Source: Clostridiales bacterium (GTDB lineage: Bacteria; Bacillota; Clostridia; Christensenellales; Aristaeellaceae). From it: 64,000 nt of DNA. The number at the start of each line of letters is the position of its first letter. Position 1 is the first letter of the stretch. Of this stretch, positions 44,005 to 52,297 are shown one piece after another. The stretch covers positions 1 to 64,000 of the forward strand of contig JAAYIN010000051.1 of NCBI GenBank assembly GCA_012523405.1, written 5' to 3'. The notes beneath the pieces are model-generated. The model saw only the letters and a program-made list of their open reading frames with translations, had not been told where the DNA came from and made no database searches. The translations under genes were made by a program, and so were the position numbers.

Positions 44005-44044
44005 CGATATCTTCGTGATACCAATATGAAAAGGGCTATTTTTG

Positions 44045-44073
44045 ATACTAGCATATTTGTCCACAAATGTAAA
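44045..44073 (-). promoter_or_regulatory. Promoter of the ECF S-component operon
   Basis: On the minus strand TTTACA (44068-44073) and TAGTAT (44045-44050) are spaced by 17 nt, with TGC before the -10. Transcription would start near 44038, leaving a 97-nt leader. Confidence 0.65.
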
Positions 44074-44103
44074 TGACCAAAGCTTTTGATGCGTGCCGAA
44101 GGA

Positions 44104-44132
44104 TTGACATCGAAACGCAAGCATGGTATTCT
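44104..44132 (+). promoter_or_regulatory. Promoter of the asd-dapA-dapB operon
   Basis: TTGACA (44104-44109) and TATTCT (44127-44132) are spaced by 17 nt, with an extended TGG. The roughly 114-nt leader holds a small hairpin AAAGTGC-GGT-GCACTTT (44143-44159) right after the start point. I see no lysine riboswitch. Confidence 0.75.
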
Positions 44133-44252
44133 TTACCGAAGCAAAGTGCGGTGCACTTTTATCCCGCAATTGCGTACCCTGAGTAATGCGCGAAGCATTT
44201 GGAAAACATCGTACTTAGATGGAATGATTGAAATTGGAAGCGAGGCATCCAC

Positions 44253-45344
44253 ATGAAGCAGTATCAAGTTGGCATTATTGGTGCAACGGGTATGGTTGGG
44301 CAGCGTTTGGCGCTGCTGCTTGAGAATCACCCTTGGTTTCGGGTTGTCTGCGTGGCGGCGAGCAGCCGCAGTGCAGGAAAGACCTATGAAGAAGCAGTGA
44401 AAAACCGTTGGGCATTTCAAGATAAACCGATTCCCGCCGCTATTGCTAAGCTCATGGTGCTGGATGCATCGGAAGTTGAGGCTGTGTCCAGTCAGGTGGA
44501 TTTCGTGTTCTGTGCAGTTGATATGAAGAAAGACGAAATTCGCGCATTGGAAGAGCTGTATGCCAAAACGGAAACGCCCGTCATCAGCAACAACAGCGCA
44601 AACCGCTTAGCCCCCGATGTCCCCATGATGATCCCCGAGATCAATGGCGACCATGCAAAGATCATTGACGTGCAGAGAAAACGCCTTGGCACCAAGGCAG
44701 GCTTCATCGCCGTCAAACCCAACTGCTCCATCCAGAGCTATGTGCCCGCCCTTTGGCCGCTCATGGACTTTGAGCCCGAAACCGTCATCGCGTGTACTTA
44801 CCAAGCCATCAGCGGTGCAGGAAAGACCTTTGAAACTTGGCCTGAGATGGTGGACAACGTGATCCCCTATATCGGCGGCGAAGATGAAAAGAGCGAAACC
44901 GAGCCGCTCAAGGTACTTGGCTCCATCAAGGACGACCAGATCGTAGATGCTAAGAAGCCGCTGATCAGCGCGCAATGCCTGCGCGTAGCATGCCTTGATG
45001 GACATATGGCGGCGGTGAGCGTGAAGTTTAAAATCAAACCCACCATGGAGCAGATTCTGGATCGCTGGGCCAATACAAAGACTCAAATTGCTGATCTGGA
45101 TTTACCTTCCGCGCCCAAGCAGTTCCTTACATATTTTGAAGATCCTTCCCGTCCTCAGACCCGCCTTGACCGTGATCTTGAAAACGGCATGGGCATTTCC
45201 ATCGGTCGTCTGCGCAAAGACCCCGTCATGGACTACAAATTCGTATGCCTAAGCCACAACACGCTTCGCGGCGCAGCAGGTGGCGGCGTTCTAAGTGCAG
45301 AATACCTATGTAAGATGGGTTATATTCCCCATAAGAACATTTAA
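44253..45344 (+). CDS. asd: Aspartate-semialdehyde dehydrogenase
   Basis: This enzyme reduces aspartyl phosphate to aspartate semialdehyde, the branch point to lysine/diaminopimelate, threonine and methionine. The 363-residue protein has GIIGATGMVGQR for NADP binding, the catalytic Cys158 in KPNCSIQ, and AISGAGKT. The sequence pattern SNNSANR...DVPMMIPEIN resembles the archaeal and fungal-type branch of the family. GCGAGG precedes the ATG. It is followed 15 nt later by dapA. Confidence 0.95.
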   Translation: MKQYQVGIIGATGMVGQRLALLLENHPWFRVVCVAASSRSAGKTYEEAVKNRWAFQDKPIPAAIAKLMVLDASEVEAVSSQVDFVFCAVDMKKDEIRALEELYAKTETPVISNNSANRLAPDVPMMIPEINGDHAKIIDVQRKRLGTKAGFIAVKPNCSIQSYVPALWPLMDFEPETVIACTYQAISGAGKTFETWPEMVDNVIPYIGGEDEKSETEPLKVLGSIKDDQIVDAKKPLISAQCLRVACLDGHMAAVSVKFKIKPTMEQILDRWANTKTQIADLDLPSAPKQFLTYFEDPSRPQTRLDRDLENGMGISIGRLRKDPVMDYKFVCLSHNTLRGAAGGGVLSAEYLCKMGYIPHKNI

Positions 45345-45359
45345 GTAGGAGGTCACACC

Positions 45360-46250
45360 ATGGCAAACACTTCCTTGTTCCGCGGCAGCGGTGTTGCGAT
45401 CATCACACCTTTTCACAATGGGCAAGTTGACATTCCTGCCCTCCGTCGCTTAGTTGAATACCAAATTGCAGGCGGCACAGCGGCTATCATCGCTTGCGGC
45501 ACGACGGGCGAACCTGCTACATTAACCGCACAAGAGCGCGAAACCGTCATTGCTGAAACGGTCGCAGCCGCAGCTGGCCGCGTTCCCGTGATTTGCGGCA
45601 CGGGAAGCAACTGCACCCAAAACGTCATTGATTCCGAGAAGCGCTACCGCGGCCTTGGCTGCGCTGCGCAGCTTGTTGTTACCCCCTATTACAACAAGAC
45701 CACGCAGGAAGGGCTGTATGCGCATTTTATGGCAATTGCCGACAATACGCAGCTCCCCATCTACCTATACAATGTCCCAAGCCGCACAGGGCTTGATATC
45801 GCGCCCGAAACGCTCCGCCGTTTGGTGAACGCATCGGATCATTTCATTGCGCTCAAGGAAAGCAGCTTTAACCTTCCCTTCGTGATGGAGAAGCTGGACG
45901 CAATCAAGGGCAAGCTCGCTTTGTACAGCGGCAATGACGAGATGGTTTATCCCCTGCTCTCACTTGGCGCACAGGGCGTGATCTCCGTTGTTGCAAACGC
46001 ATTACCCGCTCAAATGAGCCAAATGGTCAGCGATTATTTCGCAGGCAATCCATCCGATTCCCTCCAAATGCAGCTTCGCCTCTTGCCTTTGATTCATGCA
46101 TTTTTCGCAGAAGTCAGCCCCATCCCCTGCAAGCACGCCATGGAAATCATGGGGCTATGTGAGGGCGAGCTGCGTCTGCCGCTCATTGATGCAAGCGAAG
46201 GCGTAAAGACCAAACTTCGCGCCGTGCTCACCGAGCTGGGCGTTCTTTGA
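45360..46250 (+). CDS. dapA: 4-hydroxy-tetrahydrodipicolinate synthase
   Basis: DapA condenses aspartate semialdehyde with pyruvate in the first committed step to diaminopimelate. The 296-residue protein has GTTGEPATLT, YNVPSRTG with the active-site Tyr137, and the Schiff-base Lys166 in ALKESSFN. Length is normal. TAGGAGGTCACACC precedes the ATG. It sits between asd and dapB. Confidence 0.96.
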   Translation: MANTSLFRGSGVAIITPFHNGQVDIPALRRLVEYQIAGGTAAIIACGTTGEPATLTAQERETVIAETVAAAAGRVPVICGTGSNCTQNVIDSEKRYRGLGCAAQLVVTPYYNKTTQEGLYAHFMAIADNTQLPIYLYNVPSRTGLDIAPETLRRLVNASDHFIALKESSFNLPFVMEKLDAIKGKLALYSGNDEMVYPLLSLGAQGVISVVANALPAQMSQMVSDYFAGNPSDSLQMQLRLLPLIHAFFAEVSPIPCKHAMEIMGLCEGELRLPLIDASEGVKTKLRAVLTELGVL

Positions 46251-46285
46251 ACCCCTCAAGTCATCAACACAAAGGAGATCAACGT

Positions 46286-47047
46286 ATGAAAATCATCATT
46301 GGCGGTGCTATGGGACGCATGGGTCGTGAGGTCACGGCTGCTGCCCTGAATGCAGGCATGGAAATCGTATGCGGCGTTGACATCATGTACAGCGGTCAGC
46401 CTATGGATATTCCCATGGTGACAGGCTTTGATCTGGTGGAGGAAAATGCGGATGTCCTCATCGACTTCTCACGTGCAGACTCCCTGCCCGAAATCCTAAC
46501 CCTCGCCACATCAAAAGGCATCGCTTCGGTGCTTTGTACCACAGGCTATACGGATGTTGAGGTAGCGCGCATCAATGAAGCATCCCAGCGCATTGCCATC
46601 CTTCGCAGTGCCAACATGAGCCTTGGCGTCAACCTCATGGAAGAGCTCGTTGCGATTGCCTCTCGCGCATTAGCAGATGATTTTGACGTAGAAATCATCG
46701 AGAAGCATCACCGCATGAAGCTTGACAGCCCAAGCGGCACAGCGCTGATGTTCTACGACGCCGTCCGCGGCGAAAAGGGCAAGGACACCGAGCCTATTTA
46801 TGGCCGCTATGGACGCACCCACAAACGCACCTCTCGCGAGATCGGCGTACACGCTGTGCGCGGCGGCACGGTGACGGGCGAGCATGAAGTTGGTTTTTAT
46901 GGCAATGGGGAGCAGATCATACTCACCCACCGCGCAGAGAACCGCGCGCTCTTTGCACAAGGCGCAATAAAAGCGGCGAGCTTCCTGTCAGGAAAGCCCG
47001 CCGGTCTATACTCTATGCGCAATGTCGTGAAAGAAATCCTCGGATAA
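46286..47047 (+). CDS. dapB: 4-hydroxy-tetrahydrodipicolinate reductase
   Basis: DapB reduces the DapA product with NAD(P)H. The 253-residue protein has the nucleotide-binding loop GGAMGRMGRE, the catalytic region EKHHRMKLDSPSGTA, and a C-terminal HRAENRALFAQGA. The ATG at 46286 is preceded by AAAGGAGATCAACGT; the frame upstream overlaps the dapA end and is not used. The stop touches the stop of the convergent XRE gene with no gap. Confidence 0.96.
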   Translation: MKIIIGGAMGRMGREVTAAALNAGMEIVCGVDIMYSGQPMDIPMVTGFDLVEENADVLIDFSRADSLPEILTLATSKGIASVLCTTGYTDVEVARINEASQRIAILRSANMSLGVNLMEELVAIASRALADDFDVEIIEKHHRMKLDSPSGTALMFYDAVRGEKGKDTEPIYGRYGRTHKRTSREIGVHAVRGGTVTGEHEVGFYGNGEQIILTHRAENRALFAQGAIKAASFLSGKPAGLYSMRNVVKEILG

Positions 47048-47374
47048 TTATTCTGTTGGTTTGTTCCAGTCCACCAGCTGACCCTGAATCGTGGATAAAA
47101 TCTCCTGAAGCGCCATGCGCTGATTGGAGTTGAGATTCTGGGGAACAGGTCCAAGACCGCTGTTATTGAGGCTTCCCGCAAGCAAATAATCCAAGCTCAC
47201 ACCAAGGCTATTGGACAGGGCTACGATTGTTTCAAGGCTCGCCTTACGTGAACCACGCTCGACATGACCTACAAACGAAGTGCTGACGCCAATTTTTTCC
47301 GCCAACGCTTCCTGAGTCCATCCAAGTGAGGTACGCTGCTTCCGTATACGCCTACCCAAATCAACATAATCCAT
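47048..47374 (-). CDS. XRE-family helix-turn-helix regulator
   Basis: The 108-residue protein has a Cro/C1-type helix-turn-helix at about 8-62 (RIRKQRTSLGWTQEALAEKI, STSFVGHVERG) and a short C-terminal tail without a known ligand domain. Such small regulators often control sporulation, stress or mobile genes; the target here is unknown. Its stop codon abuts that of dapB. AAAGGACGGG precedes the ATG. Confidence 0.9.
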   Translation of the reverse strand: MDYVDLGRRIRKQRTSLGWTQEALAEKIGVSTSFVGHVERGSRKASLETIVALSNSLGVSLDYLLAGSLNNSGLGPVPQNLNSNQRMALQEILSTIQGQLVDWNKPTE

Positions 47375-47474
47375 AGCTAAGCCCGTCCTTTAAGAGAAAA
47401 TACTAAGTGAAATATATCATTCGACGAGCGTGCATGACATATACGGAAAGAAGTATTTGCTTCCAATGGTATAT

Positions 47475-47520
47475 AAAACAAAAGCTCAACCTGCAAAAAC
47501 AGAGGTTGAGCTTTTGTTTT
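47475..47520 (-). terminator. Rho-independent terminator of the degV gene
   Basis: A perfect 18-bp stem (AAAACAAAAGCTCAACCT and complement) closes a 10-nt loop and gives a T-rich 3' arm on the minus strand, 8 nt past the stop at 47528. Confidence 0.92.
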
Positions 47521-47527
47521 GATCAAA

Positions 47528-48406
47528 TTAGCATGGACGTTCTTTGCCAAGGAAGCAAATTGCAACGGTTCCAGGGCCGCAATGCGCACCGATAACCGGT
47601 CCCACATAACGGTGCTCAACTTCGCCCAGTGCCGGAATACGCTCACGAAGCAGTACTTCCAGCCTCTGTGCATCCTCAATCGCATCAGCATGCAAAATGA
47701 TTGCGCAGGCATTTGCAGGATCATCGATGTTTTCAGCTGCCTTGTCCGCAATCACGCGTAGTGCGCGCTTACGTCCCTGCACCTTATCGGTGCTGATCAG
47801 CTTGCCTTCTCTGCTCTCAACGATGATAGGCTTTAGATCAAGCACAGTACCCAATGTTGCAGCCACTGCGCTGACGCGGCCGCCGCGGCGAAGATACTTG
47901 AGATCCTCTACCGTGAACCACGCTTGAGCGCGCAATTTGTTCTCCTCCAGCCACTGCGCTACCTCTTCCATGCTCTTACCGGCCTTGAAGAGTTCGTACG
48001 CCTTGATAATCAAGATGCTCTGGGGCGCTGAAATGCTCAGGGTATCCACAACGATCATCTTGCGCTCTGGGTATTTTGCCAAAAGCGCTTCACGCGTGGC
48101 GTAGATATTGTTGATGGTGCTTGACAGTTGGCTTGAGAATGCAACAAATAAGATATCCTTTCCCTCTTTGAAGCAAGGCTCAAAATACTCCTCATATGCA
48201 GCTGACGGCAAAAGTGAAGTGACGGGTGCTGCGCCATTGCGCATGTTGTCAAAGTACTCTTTTTGTTTTCCGTTTCTGCCTAGGTCATCCATGTACTCCT
48301 TGCCATCCACCATATAGGGCATGTAGACCATTGTCATGTCTAGCTCGTCCACATAGCGGAATGGAAGATCGGAGTCAGAGTCAGTCATAAATACGTATGG
48401 ATTCAT
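47528..48406 (-). CDS. DegV-family fatty-acid-binding protein
   Basis: DegV proteins (FakB) bind a fatty acid and present it to the kinase FakA. The 292-residue protein begins with YVFMTDSDSDLP and has VAFSSQLSSTINNI, DTLSISAPQ and DLKYLRRGGRVSA, the two-domain DegV signature. The ATG at 48406 follows AAGGAGGAGAACC; upstream in-frame sequence lacks a ribosome site. No fakA gene is near. Confidence 0.92.
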   Translation of the reverse strand: MNPYVFMTDSDSDLPFRYVDELDMTMVYMPYMVDGKEYMDDLGRNGKQKEYFDNMRNGAAPVTSLLPSAAYEEYFEPCFKEGKDILFVAFSSQLSSTINNIYATREALLAKYPERKMIVVDTLSISAPQSILIIKAYELFKAGKSMEEVAQWLEENKLRAQAWFTVEDLKYLRRGGRVSAVAATLGTVLDLKPIIVESREGKLISTDKVQGRKRALRVIADKAAENIDDPANACAIILHADAIEDAQRLEVLLRERIPALGEVEHRYVGPVIGAHCGPGTVAICFLGKERPC

Positions 48407-48536
48407 GGTTCTCCTCCTTGTGTGGGTCAACGACCCGAATAAGAAAAAATAATACATTTTTAATTGTAACCGTTCACTATGTATTTTGCAACTGCCTCAG
48501 CAGCATTTGTCATAATGCGCGCATAAACACAACAAT

Positions 48537-48580
48537 TCGCGCCCTATTCATCGGCATTTGCCGTATTGAATAGGGCGCGA
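48537..48580 (-). terminator. Hairpin after the PRK06851 gene
   Basis: A perfect 14-bp stem (TCGCGCCCTATTCA and complement) lies 6 nt past the stop at 48586. The T-run on the minus strand is imperfect. Confidence 0.75.
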
Positions 48581-48585
48581 TTCGT

Positions 48586-49623
48586 TTATTCAGGGAAAAG
48601 CTCGGACTCGACCTTGCTGAATACCGATTGCCATTTGAGGAAATCCATATTCCCAACATAGAACGCCTCCAGCTCGTCATGCAGCTGCTTTGCTGCCGTA
48701 AGCTGTTCAACTCCGCGCTGCACTAGCAGCTCATACGCATTCAGATCAAATCCGCGTTCCTTTTCGCTCCCGTCCGCCAAGTCAAATGCTCGGTCTGCCT
48801 CCACCCATGTCCCCTGCGCTGCCTCTCCCTTGACGCCCGAGCAAAACGCAATGCCGTGAGCTGGGATCACCACATGCGCAATCTCATTGGGAGAAACGGG
48901 GTCCAGCAGCTCAACGACGTGAAGGCCGCGCATCACAGCCCGCTGGGAAACCGCCTGCATCAGCTGCGTCACATGTTCGCCAAATGGGCAATCCACCGTG
49001 ATGCAGCGCTCCCCTACGACCGTCGGCAGGAAATCCACCCAGCCCTTGGGCGTATACGCCGCCGCAAAGAGCCTTCTGACGCTCCCCTTGCCGCCCCTAA
49101 GGGGCATTTGATCCGCCCATTCATCTGCGAGTGCAAATGCCTTCTGCGGGTTCTCTACGCCCTTCCTTGATGCCTGGTACACGCTCCTAGCGGCCGCCAG
49201 ATACTGATAGCACCTGCCAAACCTTCTGGAAATATCGCTTTGCACCCGCTCGATTTCCTTCGCATGAGGGCGCAGCGCCCCCTCGTCCAGAAAATCGCCA
49301 AGGGAGAGCAGCGTATCGCGCGCACCCGGAACGCTCGGGTCGTAGACATGCGGGGCAGTGCCGTCCATCATGCCCGCGCCGATCTCAGGTAATGCGATGC
49401 CGTCAAGGCTGTCAGGATCGGACGAGCAATGAAAATACTCAACTCGAATGCCTTTTTCCTCCGCACTCTTGGCGACGCGGTGCATCATCGTGCTCTTCCC
49501 AACCCCCGGTCCACCCTTGATGTAGTACATGCGTTTTCTTTGTGTCCTTGGCACAATATCCTCAAAGCAAGTAAAAAAGCCCTGCGCTGTATTCGCGCCT
49601 GCAAAATAATGATTTGGCTGCAT
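48586..49623 (-). CDS. PRK06851-like P-loop ATPase
   Basis: The 345-residue protein begins MQPNHYFAGANTAQGFFTCF and has Walker A IKGGPGVGKSTMM at about 36-48, then EYFHCSSDPDSLDGI. PRK06851 proteins normally carry two related P-loop halves. Here the second half is recognisable (RRLFAAAYTPKGWVDFL) but its P-loop position reads DCPFGEHVTQL without the Gly-Lys-Ser. Function of the family is unknown. The ATG at 49623 follows GGAGGGGACATCA; the longer frame to 49689 is not supported. Confidence 0.85.
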   Translation of the reverse strand: MQPNHYFAGANTAQGFFTCFEDIVPRTQRKRMYYIKGGPGVGKSTMMHRVAKSAEEKGIRVEYFHCSSDPDSLDGIALPEIGAGMMDGTAPHVYDPSVPGARDTLLSLGDFLDEGALRPHAKEIERVQSDISRRFGRCYQYLAAARSVYQASRKGVENPQKAFALADEWADQMPLRGGKGSVRRLFAAAYTPKGWVDFLPTVVGERCITVDCPFGEHVTQLMQAVSQRAVMRGLHVVELLDPVSPNEIAHVVIPAHGIAFCSGVKGEAAQGTWVEADRAFDLADGSEKERGFDLNAYELLVQRGVEQLTAAKQLHDELEAFYVGNMDFLKWQSVFSKVESELFPE

Positions 49624-49703
49624 TGATGTCCCCTCCATTACAAACGTTACTACAGGGTATGCAAAAATAAAGCAAAACAAACCTATCATTTTTAGGGCAA
49701 TGA

Positions 49704-49735
49704 AAAGAGCCTGCAGATTGCTCCGCAGGCTCTTT
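49704..49735 (-). terminator. Rho-independent terminator of the cell-wall protein gene
   Basis: An 11-bp stem (AAAGAGCCTGC and complement) lies 11 nt past the stop at 49747 and gives a TTTCATT tail on the minus strand. Confidence 0.85.
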
Positions 49736-49746
49736 GATTGATTTGA

Positions 49747-52098
49747 TTATTTGACCAATGTAGGCCAGAGTTTCTTTGCCTCAGCATATGCTGTATTGAT
49801 CGCATTGAGATGATCTTTATCCGGTGTAGCTCCGCCATGCGTTGTGCTGTTGGTGAAGTGGATACACATCATGCCATAGTAGTTATTGACTTCATAGAAG
49901 TACTTGCCGCCCGGGAACTTTGACCTAGAGAAGCTATCGTCGCCTTCAAAGCCATGCGGGAAACCATAGATGCTGATCGGATAAACCGTGCCATTGACGT
50001 TTAGCAGAGCAGCTCGGCGATCCCAACCGCTGCCGATATGCGTTGCGCCGCCAAACGAATTCTTGAAGTCAGGCCAGGTGTATGTAACAACATCCTTATC
50101 GCCGTCAGCCTTGATCCTGCTTAGCTGAGAGGAAGTAGGTGCACTGGAATTATAGGGGAAGTTTACGACATCACACATGACCTTCGTATCCGCTGCTGTT
50201 GCAGGGACGCAGTCAGCATGGTTGCCGCCTGACCAGCGATAGATTGAGAAAACCTTACCGGTCTTTACATCCATAACCGTTGCGTACGAGCTCTTGGGGA
50301 ACATCGAAGCGCCGTCATCATCCCTGCTCCATGATCCCTGAACAACCCTGTTCACTGTACCAAAATCGCCCGTTGCGATTCCGCCTGTTGTACCGCCGTC
50401 ACCGGTGTTTCCGCTTGTGCCCGCTAGCTGCGTACGCAGTGCGTTCCATGTTTCAGCACCGCAAGCGCCGTCAACTGTGACCTTTACTTTGCGTTGGAAG
50501 TTTCTCACAGCACTCTGTGTACCGCCGCCGAAGCTGCCGTCCAGACTGCCTGTGTAATAGCCGAGCTTTGAGAGAGCAACCTGCAATGCATATACACGCA
50601 CATCGCCCACAAGACCCAGTTCACGCTTGAGCGAGGTGCTCAGGGCGCTATTCCAAAGGGTTTCAACATATACGCCAAGCTCTGTATCGCTCAGAATACC
50701 AGCCTTTACGTTATCATAGAGCGTATTGTAGGAAGTGTTATTAAAGTATAGGGTGCAGTAGGTAACGCTATTGATGGTATAGGTCTGGGTTGTTACCATT
50801 TGCAATACTGTGCCAAGGCTTGCATTGACAATGCCCGAGGTAGGTCTTGTCTGCGTTGTGAACAGCTCGGTCGTTGCAGGAAGCCTGATAAATACCTTGC
50901 CTGTGGATGCTACGCCGCCGCCTGTGCCTGTGCCAATGGTTGCAGCTGCACAATCGCCGCGAACATAACCGATCAAACCGCTGCCTGTGCGGATCTTATA
51001 CCAAGAGTAGCCGCCTGCTGTGGTCGGCTGGGCGAGCAGATCAACCACTGTACCCTTTGCGAGGACAGTACCTGATTTGGAGCCATTCGGTGTCTTACGC
51101 ACGCGGGTGCTTGGCAAGGTGATGGTCACTGTACCGATCGCCGTTGTGCTGCTGCTCCCGCTGCCGCTTGATCCGCCTGATGAAGAAGAGGAACTTGCGC
51201 TCAGGAATGTACCCATGAGCCAGCCCTTATAGCCGTTATAGATGACGTAGTACCAGGTCACGCCGTTTCTCACCCTTGTATTTGTGTAGGTGAACTTAAC
51301 GCCCTTGGGAACCACTGCAAGACGTGAACTCGTCGTGGATGAAGACTTACGCAGGTTCACGCTTGAGGTTGTCTTAACGGTACCTGTTTCCGAAGCAGTT
51401 GAACCACCCGTGGACGAACCGCCGCCGGTGGTGCCTCCGCCTGTAATCGTATTGCCCGAAGCCAATGAAAACAGCACTGTCTGCGTTAATGGGCCGGCAC
51501 TGCCGTCTCTATCCAGACTGTTTGCGCGCTGAAATAACTTGACCGCTTCCGCTGTTTTATCGCCGTAATTACCATCCGCCACGACCGTATAGCCAAGCTT
51601 GTTAAGAGCATGTTGAACCGCATGTGCACGGATATCGCCAATCACATTATCAGCTGCGCGAAGCGTGACGAAAATCGATTGCTTCCATACGGTATTGGTG
51701 ATATAGTCAACAACTTCAGCATCCGTCATCAAGTCGCCAAGAACATCTGTCTTGAGGACATTGTAACGCTTGCTGAGGTAATATACGCTATAATACTCTT
51801 TTTTATCGGATGTATTGGTGTAATAATCATCTGAAACCAGCTGAAATACCTGCCCAGATGCCGCCGCAACGGTTGAGCCTGTATTGTACACCTCACCTGT
51901 GAAGAAAGTAACATTCTTTGACAGCTTGATATATGTCTTGGTACTGGAAGAGCTTACGTTTGACGAAGACCCTCCCACTGAGGTTCCGGCAAACGCTGTC
52001 GGAAGCATAGAAAATAGCAGACATATCACCAGCGTTAACGAAACCGCTGCGCGTAACGTCCACGCACCCATCCCTATTGCCCGATCATTCGTTCTCAT
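49747..52098 (-). CDS. Secreted cell-wall-binding protein with duplicated module, SH3 and peptidoglycan-binding domains
   Basis: The 783-residue protein has a signal peptide (cleavage near TAFA-GT, residue 37). A module of about 160 residues occurs twice (about 54-216 and 399-556): an unnamed beta-rich part (KTYIKLSKNVTFF / KVFIRLPATTELF) followed by a peptidoglycan-binding domain (ALNKLGYTVVADGNYG / ALSKLGYYTGSLDGSFG). Between the copies lie two bacterial SH3 domains. The C-terminal domain (about 574-783) contains GGNHADCVP, WDRRAALL and CIHFTNSTTHGG and may be catalytic, but I cannot name it. Ser/Gly linkers join the parts. The ATG at 52098 follows TGGAGG. Confidence 0.85.
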   Translation of the reverse strand: MRTNDRAIGMGAWTLRAAVSLTLVICLLFSMLPTAFAGTSVGGSSSNVSSSSTKTYIKLSKNVTFFTGEVYNTGSTVAAASGQVFQLVSDDYYTNTSDKKEYYSVYYLSKRYNVLKTDVLGDLMTDAEVVDYITNTVWKQSIFVTLRAADNVIGDIRAHAVQHALNKLGYTVVADGNYGDKTAEAVKLFQRANSLDRDGSAGPLTQTVLFSLASGNTITGGGTTGGGSSTGGSTASETGTVKTTSSVNLRKSSSTTSSRLAVVPKGVKFTYTNTRVRNGVTWYYVIYNGYKGWLMGTFLSASSSSSSGGSSGSGSSSTTAIGTVTITLPSTRVRKTPNGSKSGTVLAKGTVVDLLAQPTTAGGYSWYKIRTGSGLIGYVRGDCAAATIGTGTGGGVASTGKVFIRLPATTELFTTQTRPTSGIVNASLGTVLQMVTTQTYTINSVTYCTLYFNNTSYNTLYDNVKAGILSDTELGVYVETLWNSALSTSLKRELGLVGDVRVYALQVALSKLGYYTGSLDGSFGGGTQSAVRNFQRKVKVTVDGACGAETWNALRTQLAGTSGNTGDGGTTGGIATGDFGTVNRVVQGSWSRDDDGASMFPKSSYATVMDVKTGKVFSIYRWSGGNHADCVPATAADTKVMCDVVNFPYNSSAPTSSQLSRIKADGDKDVVTYTWPDFKNSFGGATHIGSGWDRRAALLNVNGTVYPISIYGFPHGFEGDDSFSRSKFPGGKYFYEVNNYYGMMCIHFTNSTTHGGATPDKDHLNAINTAYAEAKKLWPTLVK

Positions 52099-52175
52099 TG
52101 TGAAACCTCCAATATTATGGCTATCGCCTAAATCGTTACATCTACCCAACGAATAAATGCTTAAATATCATGCTC

Positions 52176-52204
52176 ATAATATTACATTTTTATTACGTTG
52201 TCAA
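52176..52204 (-). promoter_or_regulatory. Promoter of the cell-wall protein gene
   Basis: On the minus strand a consensus TTGACA (52199-52204) and TATTAT (52176-52181) are spaced by 17 nt. The leader would be about 72 nt. Confidence 0.8.
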
Positions 52205-52297
52205 TGCTTTTTCTTTACTTTTTCTCGATAATGGCTCATTTTCCTATTGTTTTTCGAATGTTTGTCTTAATTGTATCATCATTGCCACCATTTTCAC

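Noticed and set aside
44139-44252. Lysine riboswitch ahead of asd-dapA-dapB
   Set aside because: The leader is only about 114 nt and lacks the long conserved lysine-riboswitch core; only a small hairpin is seen.
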